From the NCBI RefSeq assembly GCF_020103695.1, contig NZ_JAHXBF010000026.1, forward strand, positions 62,001-126,000: a stretch of 64,000 nucleotides of DNA, in the 5' to 3' direction. The notes below the pieces were generated by a model. That model worked only from the letters and a program-made list of their open reading frames with translations, searched no databases and was not told the origin of the DNA. Source of the DNA: Hyalangium versicolor. Its GTDB lineage: Bacteria; Myxococcota; Myxococcia; Myxococcales; Myxococcaceae. The translations under genes and the position numbers were made by a program. Below are positions 37,338-46,916 of this stretch, one piece after another. The number at the start of each line of letters is the position of its first letter. Position 1 is the stretch's first letter.

Positions 37338-38243
37338 ATGGATACGACGCTCCTGCCGCAGCTGCAGGTCTTTCTGGTGGTGGCGCGCCTGCGCAGCTTC
37401 AGCGGCGCGGCCCGCGAGCTCGGAGTCACCCGATCCGCGGTGAGCCAGGCGGTGCGGCAGCTCGAGGAACAGTTACGTGTGGTGCTCCTGACTCGCACGA
37501 CCCGGAGCGTGGCGCTGACCGACGTAGGCCGGAAGCTGGTCGAGACGGCTGGGCCTGGTCTGGCGCAGACGCTCACCGCGGTGAAGGAGCTCTCCGCTCA
37601 GCCCGGTGAGATCGTGGGCAGGTTGCGGCTCTCCGTGTCGCGAGCCTCCGTGCCACATGTGATCGAACCCGTCCTCCCTGCGTTCCGCGCGCGCCACCCG
37701 CGCGTGGAGGTTGAAGTGGTGATCGAAGAGCGGCTCGTCGACATCGTCGCGGAGGGCTACGACGCGGGCGTGCGACACAGCGAGGCCATTGAGCGTGACA
37801 TGGTGCAGGTCCGGCTTACGGGCCCGTTTCGCTTCGTCGTGGTGGGCTCACCTGAGTACCTGGCTCGGCACGGAGTGCCTCAGCGTCCCGAAGATCTGCT
37901 GCGCCACGAGTGCATCACCTTCCGCTCTCAGACCACCGGAGCGCTCTACGCCTGGGAACTGGAGCGGGGGCGGAAGACGTGGCGCGTGCCGGTTCGCGGA
38001 GGCGTCGTCACGAACGATGGTCCGCTGTGTGTGTCGATGGCCAGGTTGGGCTTGGGGCTCGCCTACGCGTTCGAGCCCATGGTCATGGAGGATGTGCGCA
38101 ATGGGCAGCTTCAGCAGGTGCTGGAGCCCTACGCGGCCACCGTGCCCGGCTACTATCTCTATTTCCCGAGCCGCGCACAGCGCACTCCTGCCCTTCGTGC
38201 CTTCGTGGACTCAGCCAGGGAGTCGATCGCGCAGGGAAGGTGA
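37338..38243 (+). CDS. LysR-family regulator 2
   Basis: 301 residues, closely related to LysR regulator 1 over the full length: both share the helix-turn-helix (FSGAARELGV), the effector domain and the C-terminal LYFPSRAQR. The ATG at 37338 has GAGGAGG at 8 bases; the reading frame upstream is not protein-like. It diverges from the MFS-cupin operon over about 215 bp. A near-consensus -10 TACAAT is present at 37235 in the forward direction. Confidence 0.92.
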   Translation: MDTTLLPQLQVFLVVARLRSFSGAARELGVTRSAVSQAVRQLEEQLRVVLLTRTTRSVALTDVGRKLVETAGPGLAQTLTAVKELSAQPGEIVGRLRLSVSRASVPHVIEPVLPAFRARHPRVEVEVVIEERLVDIVAEGYDAGVRHSEAIERDMVQVRLTGPFRFVVVGSPEYLARHGVPQRPEDLLRHECITFRSQTTGALYAWELERGRKTWRVPVRGGVVTNDGPLCVSMARLGLGLAYAFEPMVMEDVRNGQLQQVLEPYAATVPGYYLYFPSRAQRTPALRAFVDSARESIAQGR

Positions 38244-38298
38244 GCCGAGCCCGAACGCTGCCCCCAGACCTCAGGCTCCCAGTAGAACCCGTGGTGCG

Positions 38299-40443
38299 CT
38301 ACTGCGTCGGAGCGGCCTGAACCGCGTCCGGAGGAGGCGAGGGCAGCGCGCTCAGCTCTTTGACCCGCACCACCGCAGTCTCAGCCGCCGCGGTATTCCC
38401 AGCCTCCTGTTCGCGGATGGCCAGCGCGCGCCACAGGCCCGGCGCTCCCGGGTGCAGCTTCACGGCGATCTGCAATATCCCGAGCCCCACGGGAGCATGC
38501 TTCGCCCGCGCGAGGAGCTTCTCGGGAGCGAGCGCGTCGGGGCCCGCAGGCCTTTCGAAGGCGCGTCGGTAAAGCAGCTCCGCGGCCTCGGTGTCCCCCG
38601 CCAGGAGGAACTGGTCCGCTCGGGCAAGCAGTGTGGGAATAGAGCCTGGGTGGTTCTTCAGTGCCCAGTCGAGCAGCCGCGCCGCCTGCTCGGGAGCCGT
38701 CTTCGGCGCCTTCGCCATTTCGAGCACCTCCTCGGAGTAGTCGGGGTGCACCGGCGCGTCCTGGAGCACTTTCTGGAGTGTCTCCAACGCCAGCGGCAGG
38801 TCCGGGACAGAGCGCAGGGACACCTTGCGCAGCTCTGGCGCGTTCGCCTTCCGCCACGGCCCCACCAGCCGCGCGATCTCCGAACGCACGCCAGGGGAGA
38901 AGCGGAGCTCCTCGGGACAGTGCTCCTTCTCACACGCGCGCAGGTAGTCCTCGAAGAAGGGCAGGGCGCCTTCGGCGGGATAGGCGGCCAGCGCCTCGGG
39001 CCCGAGCGCTGAGGCGATCCGCTCCGCCATCTGCACGCCTACCCGGATGAACAGCTTCCCGGTGCGCGGATGGTGCGCCTGCTTCAGCAGCTTCTGCGCG
39101 GCGCGGAGGTCTGTGGTGATGGCCTCCCGGGACAGCAGTTGGGAGGCCTCGGCGAAGGCGCTCGGGAGATCTCCGGGCTCGGGGAGGTTCCCCAGTCCCG
39201 CTTGGTGGAAAGTGTAGAAGGCGCGGCCGTACGAGAAGATCCGGTACAAGCCCTCATGGAGCACCTCGTCCACCGGGTCCGTCGCGTAGACGGGCCGCCT
39301 GCGTGTTCCTCCCTCCAGGAGCACCTCCAGCAGCGAGCTGTAGATGTCTCGCAGCAGGTCCGCCTGGTCCTCGACATTCGATTCCAGCGCGATCACCAGC
39401 CGCTCCGCGGGGATGATCAGCAGGAAGGTGCTCGTCTCGGGCTGGCCTCCCGCGTGCGCGACGACGTAGTGGCCTCGGAGCGGGTAGGTGGCGAACCCCA
39501 TTCCGTAGTCCGTCAGCCTGCCATCCCGCGTCTCCATCGACACCTGCATCATGCGGCCCGTCTCGGGCTTCACGAGCGTGCTGGCCATCACCGCGCGCCC
39601 GAACGCGAGCAGATCCACCACCGACGCCCGGCCACCTCCGCCGCCAAAGCGCGATGAGACATCCAGCGGAAAGGAATGGGCGAGGCCGCTGGACGTGGGC
39701 CGGTAGCCCACCGCCTGCCATGCATCCCGCGTCTTGAAATCATCCAGCGCCGCGTGCTGCATCCCTGCGGGCCCGAAGACGTGCTGCTGCAGGTACTTCC
39801 CGAACGGCATCCCCGAGGCCCGCTCGACGAGCGCCCAGAGGAGGTTGTAGCCGTACGAGCTGTAGGTGAACTCGGTGCCGGGCTCGACCACCAGCGGCCA
39901 ATCCTTGAAGATCGCGAGCGCCTCGGCGGTGGTCATCCGCTTCGTCACCCGGTGCTCCTTCGGATCCTTGTAGTGGCTCACCCCGCCCAGGTGCCCGAGC
40001 AGCTGCCGCACCGTGACGGGCCACGGTTTCGCGGGGAACTCCGGCACCCACTTGCGGATGTCGTCGTCCAGCGACACCGTGCCGGCCTCCACCAGTTGCA
40101 GCACGCAGAGGGCGGTGAAGGACTTGGTGATGGAGGCCGTGCGGTAGGTGGTCCTTGGCGTCGCCCGGAGCCGCTTCTCGATGTCGCGGAAGCCGAAGCC
40201 TCCCGTCCACGCGAGGTCTCCCTTGGCGATGCCCACCGACAGCCCGCCCAGGAGCCGGCCCTCGAACTGCTCGCGGATCCGGGCCTCCAGGGCTCGTGCC
40301 ACCTCGGGGGGGAACGCCTCCGTGCCAGGCGGGAGCTGCGCGGGAGCAGGCTTGGCCCGCGGCTGGGCGGCGACCGCAGTGGATAGCAACACCCCGAGCG
40401 CGAGCCACACGCCTGGGGAGAAGCCCGTTCTGGGTTGCCGCAT
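38299..40443 (-). CDS. Exported serine hydrolase (class C beta-lactamase family) with helical C-terminal repeats
   Basis: 714 residues. After a signal peptide the S12-type domain shows the SxxK nucleophile pair Ser104-I-T-Lys107, the Tyr motif in TYSSYGYN and the third motif HAGGQPE. The family includes D-aminopeptidases and esterases, not necessarily beta-lactamases. The second half (about 400-700) is alpha-helical and TPR-like, which may bind partners. Its start codon shares one base with the stop of the SGNH hydrolase gene upstream (TGATG), so the two are coupled. Confidence 0.88.
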   Translation of the reverse strand: MRQPRTGFSPGVWLALGVLLSTAVAAQPRAKPAPAQLPPGTEAFPPEVARALEARIREQFEGRLLGGLSVGIAKGDLAWTGGFGFRDIEKRLRATPRTTYRTASITKSFTALCVLQLVEAGTVSLDDDIRKWVPEFPAKPWPVTVRQLLGHLGGVSHYKDPKEHRVTKRMTTAEALAIFKDWPLVVEPGTEFTYSSYGYNLLWALVERASGMPFGKYLQQHVFGPAGMQHAALDDFKTRDAWQAVGYRPTSSGLAHSFPLDVSSRFGGGGGRASVVDLLAFGRAVMASTLVKPETGRMMQVSMETRDGRLTDYGMGFATYPLRGHYVVAHAGGQPETSTFLLIIPAERLVIALESNVEDQADLLRDIYSSLLEVLLEGGTRRRPVYATDPVDEVLHEGLYRIFSYGRAFYTFHQAGLGNLPEPGDLPSAFAEASQLLSREAITTDLRAAQKLLKQAHHPRTGKLFIRVGVQMAERIASALGPEALAAYPAEGALPFFEDYLRACEKEHCPEELRFSPGVRSEIARLVGPWRKANAPELRKVSLRSVPDLPLALETLQKVLQDAPVHPDYSEEVLEMAKAPKTAPEQAARLLDWALKNHPGSIPTLLARADQFLLAGDTEAAELLYRRAFERPAGPDALAPEKLLARAKHAPVGLGILQIAVKLHPGAPGLWRALAIREQEAGNTAAAETAVVRVKELSALPSPPPDAVQAAPTQ

Positions 40444-42347
40444 CAGTGCGCTCTCCCGGCCGCGACGAGCGAGTCATGCCGGACGAGCTCGGCCAGGAGC
40501 CACGCGCCTACCGTGACGCCCCGGTCGATGGGATCCTGGAGGTCCGGAGGCAGGGGCGGCAGCGTGACAGGGAGGCACGTCTCTTCGCCCGGCGCCGCGT
40601 CTCGTGTGGAGACGAGCGAGGCGCAGCGCAGGCTCACCGGACCGGCCTTGGCGATGGAGCGGGGCAGGGCATGGGCGGCGCTGGGATCCAGCACCAACCA
40701 TCGCGCCTCCTCGGAGCGAGGCGTCCAGGCCCGCGTCGCGGCGAGCACTCGCTGGAAGCCGCGCGTCACCGGATCGCGAGGATCTCCAGGCAGCAGGGCC
40801 ACCGGTGGCGCCTGCCGCCAGGGTTGGACTTCGTGGGGGAGCAGATCGCTTCCGACGAGCGTGGCCCAGGCCTCCGCCAGCGCGTAGGGCTGCTCGGCGC
40901 GCGGAGTCTCCGACCAGGACTTCAGGAGGGCATTGCCCAGCAGCGCCCCGAGCAGATCCAGCCCCTGGCCGCGCGGGTGCACCAGGTCTTCATGCACCAG
41001 TCCTCGGGTCTGGAAGCGCTGCAGCGAGCCCGCGCCACCCATGGCAGCGAACATGTCGAAGAACGCGCAGCCCTCCTCCAGGGAGATCTTCCGCTCGAGT
41101 TCGATCACTTCCAGCAGTTCGGCTCGCTGCTGGAAGGGCCGAGCCGCACCCGGGCCCAGTACGGCATCGAGCGGCCCGACCATGAGGCACGCGGAGGCCG
41201 GGGCGGCCCGTTTGATGCGCTGGATGAACAGGTGCAGGTCTCGCTCGACCTTCTCGAAGGTGGAGCGCCCCCATTGGAGCCGCTTCACCTCATTGCCTCC
41301 CAGCATGATGAGCACCAGGGTGGGATCGCGGGAGCGGAGCTGATCGGCCACCATTTCCTCTTCCGCGTGGAGGAAGAGGCTGGCATCCGCCGCGGGGACC
41401 CCCAGCGTGTCGAGCACGATGCCTGGGGTCGGCCGATCGAGCACGATGCCGTGGACGGCCGTGCCCTTCTTGTGGGCGATGATCTCCAGGGAGGTGCTGC
41501 CCTCGGGGAGCGTGAAGGCCGTCTGCTGCGAGTGGCCCTCGTTCTTGGGCGAAGTCTCCAGCAGGAGCTTGCCGTCGACGCGGAGTTCGATCGGGCCCGC
41601 GTCCTTGTCCACCCAGAATAGCGTGCCCTGTTTCTCTCCCGAGAGAGCGAAGCGCGCCCGCGCCCGAGGCGTGTCGGAGACGTGGACGACTCCGGCCATC
41701 CCGAGGGGCCAGGACGACGGTTGGATATCGCCCACCGTTCGGACGATCCATCCACTCGCCGAGTTGCCGGTGCGCACGCGGCCGCCGTAGTCCGCGATCC
41801 GATCGATGAGGAGCAGGCCCTGCCCGCCACTGCCGAACATGCGGCTCAGATCGTCCCGGACGATGTCGACGATGCGGTCCGAGGCGATGAGCGAGTTGCC
41901 GAACGCGGAGAGGGTGACTTTGGAAGCGCTGTTGCCCGAGCGCAGCCCGTCCAGCGCGGAGAAGAAGGGATCGAGCGTCGTGCGTGCGCAGAAGGGCCCT
42001 GCCCACTCGGTGCAGGGGTTCTCCACGGCGGCGCCGGGAGCCTTGAGCGCGGCGGCGAGCTTGAAGAGTTCCTGGTCTCGGTGCGTGGGCTCGGGCAGGC
42101 GGCGGGAAGGCAGCGGTGCCAGGGTACGAGCGATGGCCCTCGCGGCGGCGATTCGAACGGACTCGCGATCCGCCGGCTCCGCCGAGGCAACGGCCGGAGC
42201 CGTGGGACGAGGCGTGGGATCGGGCGCACTGGAGGAGCGAAGGGAGACCAGCGCGATGCAGGCCACGCAGGATGCGGCCACGAAGGTGGCGATCCGTTTC
42301 GAGGCCCGCAGGTGCTGTGGGATCCCCCCTTGGGGCTGAACGTCCAT
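40443..42347 (-). CDS. SGNH-family hydrolase, membrane anchored
   Basis: 634 residues. One N-terminal hydrophobic segment (about 18-37) anchors or exports it; a Pro/Ala-rich linker follows. The esterase core has the nucleophile in AFGNSLIASD (GNS rather than GDS), the Gly/Asn blocks in LIMLGGNE, and the catalytic pair Asp and His in EDLVHPRGQG. An accessory beta-sandwich-like region lies between blocks I and III. Such proteins often act on acetylated cell-wall or surface polysaccharides. It is coupled by TGATG to the serine hydrolase gene. Confidence 0.82.
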   Translation of the reverse strand: MDVQPQGGIPQHLRASKRIATFVAASCVACIALVSLRSSSAPDPTPRPTAPAVASAEPADRESVRIAAARAIARTLAPLPSRRLPEPTHRDQELFKLAAALKAPGAAVENPCTEWAGPFCARTTLDPFFSALDGLRSGNSASKVTLSAFGNSLIASDRIVDIVRDDLSRMFGSGGQGLLLIDRIADYGGRVRTGNSASGWIVRTVGDIQPSSWPLGMAGVVHVSDTPRARARFALSGEKQGTLFWVDKDAGPIELRVDGKLLLETSPKNEGHSQQTAFTLPEGSTSLEIIAHKKGTAVHGIVLDRPTPGIVLDTLGVPAADASLFLHAEEEMVADQLRSRDPTLVLIMLGGNEVKRLQWGRSTFEKVERDLHLFIQRIKRAAPASACLMVGPLDAVLGPGAARPFQQRAELLEVIELERKISLEEGCAFFDMFAAMGGAGSLQRFQTRGLVHEDLVHPRGQGLDLLGALLGNALLKSWSETPRAEQPYALAEAWATLVGSDLLPHEVQPWRQAPPVALLPGDPRDPVTRGFQRVLAATRAWTPRSEEARWLVLDPSAAHALPRSIAKAGPVSLRCASLVSTRDAAPGEETCLPVTLPPLPPDLQDPIDRGVTVGAWLLAELVRHDSLVAAGRAH

Positions 42348-42464
42348 TGTCCGCAGTCTAGCCTCATGGAACGGACACGCGAGAGAGCGGCCAGGGGAGC
42401 GCGGCTTCCACTCCCAGTCCCAGTCTTCGAGGGGCATGGGGGAGGGGGCCCGCTGGTAGCCAGA

Positions 42465-42482
42465 TGTCAGGAAAACCTGACA
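42465..42482. promoter_or_regulatory. 18-bp perfect palindrome in divergent promoter
   Basis: TGTCAGG-AAAA-CCTGACA lies between the divergent SGNH hydrolase and DUF885 genes, 118 bp and 94 bp from their starts. The A/T centre and 7-bp arms suit a dimeric repressor. Confidence 0.55.
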
Positions 42483-42575
42483 AGGCAGGGGGTGTCCGGA
42501 GGGCACCGGGGGCAGGCCCTGCCGGGCTGCCGGATTTGCGCGAGCGAGAGCCTTGCGCGTGACAGAGTCCGGCGC

Positions 42576-44381
42576 ATGCACATGCGCTCCACGCTCGTCC
42601 TGCTCGGGCTGATTGCCTCGGCCTGCGCTACCTCGTCTCCCACCGCAGGCTCCAGCTCCGCAGCCATTCCCGCGACCGCTCCGCAGTCGTCCGAGGATGC
42701 GCGCTTCACCGCGTTCCTGGAGGAGGAGTGGCAGTGGACGCTGAAGGATTCGCCGCTCTTCGCCACCGTCGTGGGCGACGAGCGCTACAACGACCAGCTG
42801 GATGACCAGTCCATCGAGGCCATCGAGCGCCGCAAGCAGCACTTCCGCGAGCGGCTCGAGCGGCTGAAGGGCATTGACCGCGCGAAGCTCTCGGAGGCCC
42901 ACCAGCTCGACTACGAGCTCTACCGCCTGGACACGGAGAACATCGTCGAGGGCCAGCGCTTCCCCGAGGAGTACCTGCAGATCAGCCAGCTCGGGGGCAT
43001 CCACGACACGATGGCGCAGTTCGCGCAGATGGTGCCCAAGCGCAACGCGAAGGACTACGGGGACTTCGTGAAGCGGCTGCGGGCCGTGCCGGTGTCGGTG
43101 GACCAGGCGATTGCGTTGCTGCGCAAGGGCCTGGAGGCCCACGTGACGCCGCCTCGGGTGACGCTGAGGGACGTGGCAGGCCTCATCCAGAACCAGATTG
43201 TGGAGGCTCCCGAGAAGAGCCCCATCTACCAGGCAGCCTTCCAGGGGTTCCCTCCCTCGCTGGGCACGGAGGAGGCGCGGCTGCGCTCGGAGGTGGCCGC
43301 CGCCATTCGCGAGGCAGTGGTGCCCGCCTATCGCAAGCTCCACACCTTCTTTGTGAACGAGTACCTGCCGCACACCCGTGAGCCGCTGGCGATGTCTGCG
43401 TTGCCGGATGGCCAGGCCTGGTACGCGTTCCGGGTGAAGGACATGACCACCACGGACCTCGCTCCCGAGGCCATCCACCAATTGGGATTGTCAGAGGTGG
43501 CGCGCATCCGGGCGGAGATGGAGAAGGTGAAGGCGCAGGCGAAGTTCCAGGGCTCGCTGGCGGAGTTCAAGAAGTTCCTGTTCACGGACAAGCGCTTCAT
43601 TTTCAGCTCGCGCCAGGCGCTGCTGATGACCTACCGGGATGTGGCCAAGCGGTTGGATCCGGAGCTGCCCAAGTTGTTCGGCACGCTGCCTCGGCTGCCG
43701 TATGGCGTGCGCCCGGTGCCTGAGTTCTCGGAGAAGACGGTGCCTGCGGGCTACTACAACCCGGGCTCGCTCGAGGCGGGCCGGGCCGGCTCCTTCTTCG
43801 TGAACGCTTATGATCTGCCCTCCCGGCCCTCCTGGCAGGTGGATGCGCTGGTGCTCCACGAGGCCGTGCCGGGCCACCATTTCCAGATCGCGCTCGCGCA
43901 GGAATTGGGGGACGTGCCCGCGTTCCGTCGCTACGGCGGCTATGGGGCCTATGTGGAGGGCTGGGGCCTCTACGCGGAGTCGCTCGGCGAGGAGCTCGGG
44001 GTGTACCAGGATCCGTACTCGAAGTTCGGCGGACTGGCCTCGGAGATGCTGCGCGCCGTCCGGCTCGTGGTGGACACGGGGCTCCACTCGAAGGGGTGGA
44101 CGCGCGATCAGGCCATTGCGTACTTCCGGGAGAACTCCGGTGAGACCGAGAACGACATCATCGTCGAGGTGGACCGGTACATCGTCAACCCGGGGCAGGC
44201 GCTCTGCTACAAGCTCGGCGCGCTGAAGATCCAGGAGCTGCGTGCCTATGCCGCTCGCGAGCTGGGCTCGCGTTTCAACGTGCGCCGCTTCCATGACCAG
44301 GTTCTCGGGGCCGGCGCGCTGCCCCTGCCCATCCTGGAGTCCCGCCTGAAGGCCTGGGTGGCTCGGGAGAAGGCGGGATGA
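42576..44381 (+). CDS. DUF885 family lipoprotein, probable metalloprotease
   Basis: 601 residues. The N-terminal signal ends in LIASACATS, a lipobox, so it is probably anchored in the outer or inner membrane. The body is the DUF885 fold, mostly helical, with the conserved VLHEAVPGHHFQ, GWGLYAESLG and the acidic region near the C-terminus; these resemble the HExxH-type zinc site of M2/M32-like peptidases. Family function is not settled, but a peptidase is likely. The start could be 42576 or 42582. The stop overlaps the APS kinase start (ATGA). Confidence 0.88.
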   Translation: MHMRSTLVLLGLIASACATSSPTAGSSSAAIPATAPQSSEDARFTAFLEEEWQWTLKDSPLFATVVGDERYNDQLDDQSIEAIERRKQHFRERLERLKGIDRAKLSEAHQLDYELYRLDTENIVEGQRFPEEYLQISQLGGIHDTMAQFAQMVPKRNAKDYGDFVKRLRAVPVSVDQAIALLRKGLEAHVTPPRVTLRDVAGLIQNQIVEAPEKSPIYQAAFQGFPPSLGTEEARLRSEVAAAIREAVVPAYRKLHTFFVNEYLPHTREPLAMSALPDGQAWYAFRVKDMTTTDLAPEAIHQLGLSEVARIRAEMEKVKAQAKFQGSLAEFKKFLFTDKRFIFSSRQALLMTYRDVAKRLDPELPKLFGTLPRLPYGVRPVPEFSEKTVPAGYYNPGSLEAGRAGSFFVNAYDLPSRPSWQVDALVLHEAVPGHHFQIALAQELGDVPAFRRYGGYGAYVEGWGLYAESLGEELGVYQDPYSKFGGLASEMLRAVRLVVDTGLHSKGWTRDQAIAYFRENSGETENDIIVEVDRYIVNPGQALCYKLGALKIQELRAYAARELGSRFNVRRFHDQVLGAGALPLPILESRLKAWVAREKAG

Positions 44382-44971
44382 ATCACATGACGGGCTCGGA
44401 GGCGCGTGCTGGGGACATCTACAGAGGACTGCCGGTGGGTTTCATCCTCTGGTTCACCGGGCTGTCCGGCGCTGGCAAGAGCACTCTCGCCAGTGCCATC
44501 CAGAGCCGGCTGCGGATGACACGCCCGGTGGAAGTCCTGGATGGTGACGAGGTCCGCACCTTCCTCTCTCGCGGGCTCGGGTACTCGAAGCCGGACCGCA
44601 ATGAGAACATCAGTCGCATCGGCTATGTCGCCCGCCTCCTCGCGCGTCACCGCGTGGCCGTCATCGTCGCGGCCATCTCTCCCTACCGCGAGTCCCGTGA
44701 CGAAGTCCGGCAGTTGGCCATGGAGCAGGGGATTCCCTTCGTCGAAGTCTATGTGCAGGCTCGCCTCGAGACGCTCATCCGGCGCGACGTGAAGGGGCTC
44801 TACAGGAGGGCCCTGTCCGGAGAGATCCAGAACTTCACCGGTATCTCGGACCCTTATGAGTCCCCCGAGTCTCCCGAACTGGTGCTCCACACCGACAGTG
44901 AGCCAGTGAACGAGAGCGTGGCGCGCATCCTGGATGCTTTGCGCACGCGCGGTCTGATCGCGCCTGATTGA
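44378..44971 (+). CDS. cysC: Adenylylsulfate (APS) kinase
   Basis: 197 residues. Walker A is GLSGAGKST; the APS-binding residues are in LDGDEVR, DRNENISRIGYVARLL, and AAISPYRESRDEVR; the lid is VKGLYRRAL. It phosphorylates adenylyl sulfate to make PAPS, used for sulfate reduction or sulfation. No CysD, CysN or CysH is nearby, so this is an isolated copy. It is translated with the DUF885 protein through an ATGA overlap. PAPS from it could feed a sulfotransferase elsewhere. Confidence 0.93.
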   Translation: MNHMTGSEARAGDIYRGLPVGFILWFTGLSGAGKSTLASAIQSRLRMTRPVEVLDGDEVRTFLSRGLGYSKPDRNENISRIGYVARLLARHRVAVIVAAISPYRESRDEVRQLAMEQGIPFVEVYVQARLETLIRRDVKGLYRRALSGEIQNFTGISDPYESPESPELVLHTDSEPVNESVARILDALRTRGLIAPD

Positions 44972-44996
44972 GCCCTCGGAACCGGGGGGGCTTCGT

Positions 44997-46916
44997 TCAG
45001 CGCTCCTGTCGGAGGAGTTGTTCGAGCTCCACTGTGAGCTTCCCCAGCAAGGCCGGATCGGCTGCGTCTCCTCCATATCGGGCCTGGCGGTAGCGGGCGA
45101 TGAACGCCTCGGCCAGAGCTCCGGCCCGATCTCCCCGCGCCGTGCGCAGGCGATTCAGCAGCTCCTCATCGGTCTCGGTGGGGGCTGGCACGAGGTTGGC
45201 CCCCCGCTTCATCGCGCGCAAGTAGCGCGCATAGGCGGCTGCCAGGCCTGGATCCGTTCCGCGCATCGCCGCTCGAGCCTTGGGGACACGCTCGCGCCGG
45301 TACCGCTTCACCAGCCGCCATGCCACCCCCACTCCCACCACGAGCCACGTGAGCGGGAAGCTCACCACCGCAAGCAATGCCTCCAACGGAGAGTCCAACA
45401 GGCGCTCCGTCCATCGGCGGAAACCAGAGCTGAAGGCCTGCCAGGCGGCGCTCCAGGTGCTGATTGCCGCCTGTGCATCCAGCGGCTCGCGGCTGCGCCA
45501 GGGGGTCGGATCAAAGGCGACGAAGCGCCCCTCCTCCGGGAGGTAGACCTCCACCCAGGCATGTGCGTCCCGATCGCGAATCAGGAAGGCCTCCGAGAAG
45601 GGATTCTTCTCCTGGGGCACGAAGCCTCCGGCCATGCGCGCCGGGATGTCCAGGCTCCTCAAGAGCGCCGCCATGGCGCTCGCGAAGTAGGTGCACCACG
45701 CGGGACGCCGCTCGCGGATGAGGATGGCCAGCGGGCTGCCCTCGCCACTCAGATCCACCGACAGTGAGTACTCGTAGTTCTCACGGAACCATAGCTCCAG
45801 CGCCTCGGCCCGGGCCCGAGGCGTGGTGGCGCCACGCGTGAGTTCCAGGGCCATGGGGCGCAGCTCGGCCCGCAGCGCCTCGGGGAGTGCCGTGAGGCGG
45901 GCGTCGGGAGGTGGCTCCTCGGGAAGTTGTTCGCGTTGCTCGTGACGAAGGGTGAGGGTGACTCCCTTTCTGCCGTCCCCGCGGAGCATCCAGCCGCCCT
46001 GCACCTTGGGCGTCGCGCCCGCGATCGAGCGAATCCCCGCGGGAGCCGGCAGGTAGGGACGAAGCGCCTGCAGCAGGGTGAGTTCGGTCGAGCGCAGCGG
46101 TTCTTGGGGCCTCGGCGGAGTCAAGGCCAGCTGGGTCTGCTCGAGTTCTTGTGAGGTTTTCCAACGGGTGCCATCGAACGTGTCGAACACGGACGTCCGA
46201 AGCCGCTCCGGCCGGTCGCCTCGCAGCTCCATCACGAGCTGCCCGGCACCCGACATCCGGCCCTGCCGCTCGAGTGAGATCTCCGACTGCATGGCCACGC
46301 CCGAGAGCCGCGGGGCGCTCTGCACCATCCGGAAGAGCGTATCCGTCAGCACGCCCTGACTGGCGCGCAGGAAGCGCATCATTCCGAAGCTGGCTCCCAT
46401 CAGCACCAGCACGAAGACGCCAAAGGCGACGCCTCCCGCCAGGCCCGCATGTCCCATGCGCCCGCGCATGAATATGAGCACCAGCAGGCTGAGGGCTACG
46501 ACCAGGATGCCCACGAACACCGCGTTGGATCCCCTCACCGCCGTGCTCAGCGCCGACAACAGCAGGGCATAGGTGAGGGCATACATCCGCCGCCCGCAGA
46601 GGGCACAGAGGGTGGTCAGCCCCACCAGGGCCCCGCACAGCGGGCCCATGATGAGCGGAGAGATGGGGCCGAGCGTCGGCCACATGCCGCTCATGACCGC
46701 TCCCACCGTGCCTCCCACGACGCCCGAGATCAACAGCAGCCGCGACGAGTACGGAGGCTGCCTGCCCAGCATCGACAGGACGACCAGTAGGAGCGCGGCG
46801 GGCCCGCACATCAGCCAGCGATCGTGCGCCACCGCGTTGAAGGCCAGCGCGGCGAGCACCGGCAGCAATTCGACTCCCCGTTCGACGCGGGAGACCGGGG
46901 CGGCGGGCTCGCTCAT
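44997..46916 (-). CDS. TgpA-type transmembrane transglutaminase-like protein
   Basis: 639 residues. Several N-terminal membrane segments (within about 15-190) are followed by an outer domain of the transglutaminase superfamily: Cys in PAWCTYFASA, His in DAHAWVEVY, Asp in FVAFDPTPW. A final membrane segment and a short cytoplasmic tail (DUF4129-like) end it. Its start overlaps the DUF58 stop by 4 bases. Together with MoxR and DUF58 it forms the widely conserved operon whose members assemble or process envelope proteins; the exact substrate is unknown. Confidence 0.92.
   Translation of the reverse strand: MSEPAAPVSRVERGVELLPVLAALAFNAVAHDRWLMCGPAALLLVVLSMLGRQPPYSSRLLLISGVVGGTVGAVMSGMWPTLGPISPLIMGPLCGALVGLTTLCALCGRRMYALTYALLLSALSTAVRGSNAVFVGILVVALSLLVLIFMRGRMGHAGLAGGVAFGVFVLVLMGASFGMMRFLRASQGVLTDTLFRMVQSAPRLSGVAMQSEISLERQGRMSGAGQLVMELRGDRPERLRTSVFDTFDGTRWKTSQELEQTQLALTPPRPQEPLRSTELTLLQALRPYLPAPAGIRSIAGATPKVQGGWMLRGDGRKGVTLTLRHEQREQLPEEPPPDARLTALPEALRAELRPMALELTRGATTPRARAEALELWFRENYEYSLSVDLSGEGSPLAILIRERRPAWCTYFASAMAALLRSLDIPARMAGGFVPQEKNPFSEAFLIRDRDAHAWVEVYLPEEGRFVAFDPTPWRSREPLDAQAAISTWSAAWQAFSSGFRRWTERLLDSPLEALLAVVSFPLTWLVVGVGVAWRLVKRYRRERVPKARAAMRGTDPGLAAAYARYLRAMKRGANLVPAPTETDEELLNRLRTARGDRAGALAEAFIARYRQARYGGDAADPALLGKLTVELEQLLRQER

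Noticed and set aside
38244..38298. Terminator between LysR regulator 2 and the serine hydrolase
   Set aside because: Only a 5-bp repeat with a long loop; not convincing.
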